NCBI GenBank assembly: GCA_937871705.1
Contig: CALMOO010000547.1
Coordinates: forward strand, 1-6,647
Reading direction: 5' to 3'
DNA from: an uncultured Hymenobacter sp.
GTDB taxonomy: Bacteria; Bacteroidota; Bacteroidia; Cytophagales; Hymenobacteraceae
DNA: 6,647 nt
Part shown: piece after piece, positions 4,668 through 6,647 of the stretch
How positions within the stretch are numbered: the first letter of the stretch is position 1
Layout: the number at the start of each line of letters is the position of its first letter
Translations under genes and position numbers: made by a program
Notes under the pieces: generated by a model
What the model was told of the DNA's origin: nothing
Databases searched by the model: none
The model's input: only the letters and a program-made list of their open reading frames with translations

Positions 4668-5900
4668 CTACAAGGCCAGCTGCTCCCAAAATACGACCTG
4701 GCCGGCCTGCTGATGCACAAACCGCACGCCGCCATCCTGGGAAATGACAATGGCCATGCTGGCCGGCTCGGCCAGGCAGAGGCGGTAAGCGGCCCGGTGG
4801 CGGGTGCCGCCCCGGTCGGGTGCTTCGGCCCGCAAAGTGGCGGCGTCTACGTCGAGGGCCCGGTATACGCTTTCGAGCGACAACGGCGGGGCGTATACCT
4901 CCACTCCAAAGCCAACAATCTCCAACTGCTTGGTGAGCACCAGGGCGCCATCGACGGCCATCAGGTCGGCCAGAGTTTCGGCAAATTGGCCCACTTCGAC
5001 ATCCAACTCAGCCAAGTGAGCGTCGCTGATACGCTGGTAGCGGGGCCAGCTCACTTCTCCCAGCTCGGCCAGCCGCGCGATAATGCGCAGCAGCAGCGCG
5101 TGGTACTGGTGGTCGGGGTGAGCGGGGCGGAGCTTGTACTTGGGGCGCAGGGTTGCCCCCGGCCCCACGCACTGCCCGGCGCTGGCGGTGGGCACCAGCA
5201 CCACCATGCCCCCGTGGCCCCCCGCCCGCACTCGCGCCAATACCCGGCGCACCACGTGCTGGGCCAGCAGCATCAAAAATTCGTGCAGTGCTGGCACTTC
5301 CAGCACGGGCGACGGGCCCAGGTGCTGATGCACGAAGTCGATGGCTTCGGTGAAGCGGCCGCGGGACCAGGCCAGCGGAAACTGTACGAAGCCGTGCCCG
5401 TCGAGGCGGCCGCGCTGCAAGGTCAGCACGCGGGTGGGGCCGGCGTAAAAAACCAGCTCGCCCGGTCCGCGCACCTGCAGGAGCAGCGCGGTCGGGGCCG
5501 GCTCGCCAGAGGGGTGCGGCAGCTCGGCTAGCTGGTCCCAGTCGTGGTTACTGAGCAGCAGGCCAGTGATTTGCAGCTCGCCTTCAGCTCCGAGGCGCAC
5601 GGCCAGCAGGGTGCGCGGCGCCTGCACCGCCGGGCTCAAGCGGCGAATTTCTTGCTCGTCGTAGGGGCGCGGAGTTTCAAACTCCAGTAGGTGGGGGCAG
5701 TCAAGGCTAGCCGGCAGCAGCGCCAGGCGGAAGCTCACGGGCCGGCTTTCCTCGCGCAGCAGGCTGGCCTGGTACGCCACTGAAATCAGCTGCGTGAGGA
5801 TGTCCAGAGGGGGTAGGGCCAAGCTGCCGACGCTGGCCAATGCCGGCCAACGGGCCCGCAGTTCCAGAGCCAAATCGGGAGGATAAAAATGCGGGTTCAT
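4668..5900 (-). CDS. DACNV sensor-domain protein with DisA_N diadenylate cyclase domain
   Basis: Predicted to make the second messenger c-di-AMP from two ATP. Numbering from the ATG at 5900 (410 residues), the C-terminal third is a DisA_N domain. DGALVLTKQLEIVGFGVEV (317-335) carries the DGA motif and GTRHRAAYRL (365-374) the RHR motif. AIVISQDGGVRFV (383-395) is the family's following V-S-x-x-x-G strand. Both motifs that bind and position ATP are intact, so activity is plausible. The N-terminal two thirds (starting MNPHFYPPDLALELRARWP) match the DACNV-type putative sensor region found in front of such cyclases in Bacteroidota; its ligand is unknown. No signal peptide or membrane segment is seen, so the protein should be cytoplasmic. 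A start 15 codons upstream (5945) is open; 5900 is preferred because the conserved FYPPDLA wording follows it directly. The gene is divergent from hmp and upstream of ndh on the same strand, but probably separated from the latter by a terminator. Confidence 0.85.
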   Translation of the reverse strand: MNPHFYPPDLALELRARWPALASVGSLALPPLDILTQLISVAYQASLLREESRPVSFRLALLPASLDCPHLLEFETPRPYDEQEIRRLSPAVQAPRTLLAVRLGAEGELQITGLLLSNHDWDQLAELPHPSGEPAPTALLLQVRGPGELVFYAGPTRVLTLQRGRLDGHGFVQFPLAWSRGRFTEAIDFVHQHLGPSPVLEVPALHEFLMLLAQHVVRRVLARVRAGGHGGMVVLVPTASAGQCVGPGATLRPKYKLRPAHPDHQYHALLLRIIARLAELGEVSWPRYQRISDAHLAELDVEVGQFAETLADLMAVDGALVLTKQLEIVGFGVEVYAPPLSLESVYRALDVDAATLRAEAPDRGGTRHRAAYRLCLAEPASMAIVISQDGGVRFVHQQAGQVVFWEQLAL

Positions 5901-5984
5901 GGCAGTGGGGAGGTGGAAGGGGGGTAGGGCCGAAATACTTGCCATGGTATGAGCTAGCGCATAAAGGCCGCGAAAAGGGCCGGG

Positions 5985-5992
5985 TAATTTTG
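5985..5992 (+). promoter_or_regulatory. Bacteroidota -7 promoter box for hmp
   Basis: TAATTTTG matches TAnnTTTG at every fixed position. Transcription would start near 5999, giving a leader of about 40 bases before the hmp ATG at 6039. No TTTG-like -33 element is seen at about 5962-5966, which would suit a promoter needing an activator. No obvious FNR or NsrR site is recognised. Confidence 0.5.
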
Positions 5993-6002
5993 TGGTATCG
6001 GT

Positions 6003-6017
6003 TGGGCAAGCTGCCCA
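6003..6017 (+). promoter_or_regulatory. 15-bp perfect dyad in the hmp 5' leader
   Basis: TGGGCA (6003-6008) and TGCCCA (6012-6017) are exact reverse complements around AGC. The dyad begins only a few bases past the predicted transcription start, so it could be a repressor operator or a 6-bp hairpin at the 5' end of the mRNA. No known regulator motif was matched. Confidence 0.4.
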
Positions 6018-6038
6018 CTATCAACTTCTTGCACCCTC

Positions 6039-6647
6039 ATGGAACAAGCCGAAATAATCGCCCTCACCCACCAGACCGCTCCCGCGCTGGTAGCCGATGG
6101 CGACGCTCTTACCCGCGACTTTTACACGCACTTATTTGCGCACAACCCTGAGCTAAAGCACATCTTCAACATGGCCAACCAGGCTAGTGGCACGCAGGCC
6201 CACGCCCTGCTCCAAGCCATCCTGCTGTTTGTCACCAAGTTCGACCAGCTCGATACGCTGGGCCCACAGGCCCGCATGATAGCTGCCAAGCACGTGAGCC
6301 TCGACATTCAGCCCGCGCACTACGCTCTGGTGGGGGCTAGCCTGCTGGCTACCATCCGGGCCAAGCTGGGGCCGGCGGCTACCCCCGCCGTGATGCTGGC
6401 CTGGGAGCTGGCCTACACCCGCATCGCGCAGGTGCTTACGGGCCTGGAGGCGGTGGCCTACCAGGGGCATCGCAGCCAGCCCGGCGGCTGGCTGGCCTTC
6501 AAGCCTTTTCGCGTTGAGCGCGTGCTGGAGGAATGTACAGGTGTGCACTCGTTCTATCTGCGGCCCAAAGATGGGCAGCCGCTGCCCGCCTACCGGCCCG
6601 GCCAGTTCATTAGTGTATCGGTGGAAATACCGGGCCACCCGCACCGT
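6039..6647 (+). CDS. hmp: Flavohemoglobin / nitric oxide dioxygenase, partial at window edge
   Basis: The first 203 residues of a flavohemoglobin, which turns nitric oxide and O2 into nitrate using NAD(P)H, FAD and heme in the cytoplasm. The globin domain (1-140) aligns with the E. coli protein without gaps at its key positions. Tyr29 (DFYTHLF) and Gln53 line the distal heme pocket, His85 (AAKHVSLDI) is the proximal heme ligand, and Tyr95 and Glu137 support it. NPELKHIFNMANQASGTQ at 36-53 is the typical wording. The FAD-binding reductase domain begins at about 150 (GGWLAFKPFRVERV) and reaches the YRPGQFISVSV strand. The flavin motif R-x-Y-S and the NADH domain lie past the window. Full-length family members are about 400 residues. 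The start ATG follows a -7 box by about 46 bases with no Shine-Dalgarno site. It is divergent from the DACNV-type gene, so the two may share control of the 138-base gap. Confidence 0.95.
   Translation, partial: MEQAEIIALTHQTAPALVADGDALTRDFYTHLFAHNPELKHIFNMANQASGTQAHALLQAILLFVTKFDQLDTLGPQARMIAAKHVSLDIQPAHYALVGASLLATIRAKLGPAATPAVMLAWELAYTRIAQVLTGLEAVAYQGHRSQPGGWLAFKPFRVERVLEECTGVHSFYLRPKDGQPLPAYRPGQFISVSVEIPGHPHR

Noticed and set aside
4620..5531. Long plus-strand open frame of 303 codons
   Set aside because: It is antisense to the DACNV-type gene, rich in Gly, His, Gln and Ala from GC-rich shadow coding, and shows no domain.
6153..6644. Minus-strand open frame of 163 codons
   Set aside because: It is antisense to hmp, whose globin residues are all in place.

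Overview
The window looks like chromosomal DNA from a GC-rich member of the Bacteroidota, most plausibly Hymenobacter or a close relative. This rests on three things. Genes lack clear Shine-Dalgarno sites. Exact matches to the Bacteroidota -7 promoter box (TAnnTTTG) stand before two plus-strand genes (466-473 and 5985-5992). Several proteins are of Bacteroidota types (the TPR protein, the TonB-C-like secreted protein, the DACNV-type protein). The genus is inferred from family resemblance, not from a database match.

Left part (1-2979), accessory and decayed. Positions 1 to about 262 hold a decayed 3' part of umuC (Y-family polymerase) on the minus strand. A gene-free stretch with two inverted repeats follows, leading into a promoter that sits almost on the start codon of a small serine recombinase (478-1137). 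That gene overlaps by 4 bp (ATGA) a secreted TonB-C-like protein (1134-1682), which overlaps by 4 bp (GTGA) a membrane-anchored TPR protein (1679-2440). The three read as one translationally coupled cassette, ending at a weak hairpin and T-rich stretch. Behind it, 2441-2979 has no intact gene. It holds a decayed IS3-type transposase remnant, a 17/20 direct repeat and a pair of related hairpin repeats. A recombinase between polymerase and transposase debris suggests a site of repeated insertion and loss.

Right part (2980-6647), better preserved. On the minus strand are a type II NADH:quinone oxidoreductase (2980-4383) and, upstream of it, a DisA_N/DACNV-type putative diadenylate cyclase with both catalytic motifs (4668-5900). 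Divergent from the latter, on the plus strand, is a flavohemoglobin (hmp, from 6039) cut by the window edge. Its globin residues Tyr29, Gln53, His85, Tyr95 and Glu137 are all in place.

Functionally, the right half joins respiration (NADH oxidation), nitric-oxide detoxification and c-di-AMP signalling; any regulatory link between them is inferred from position only. The most unusual feature is the recombinase/secreted protein/TPR cassette, whose combined function I cannot name.
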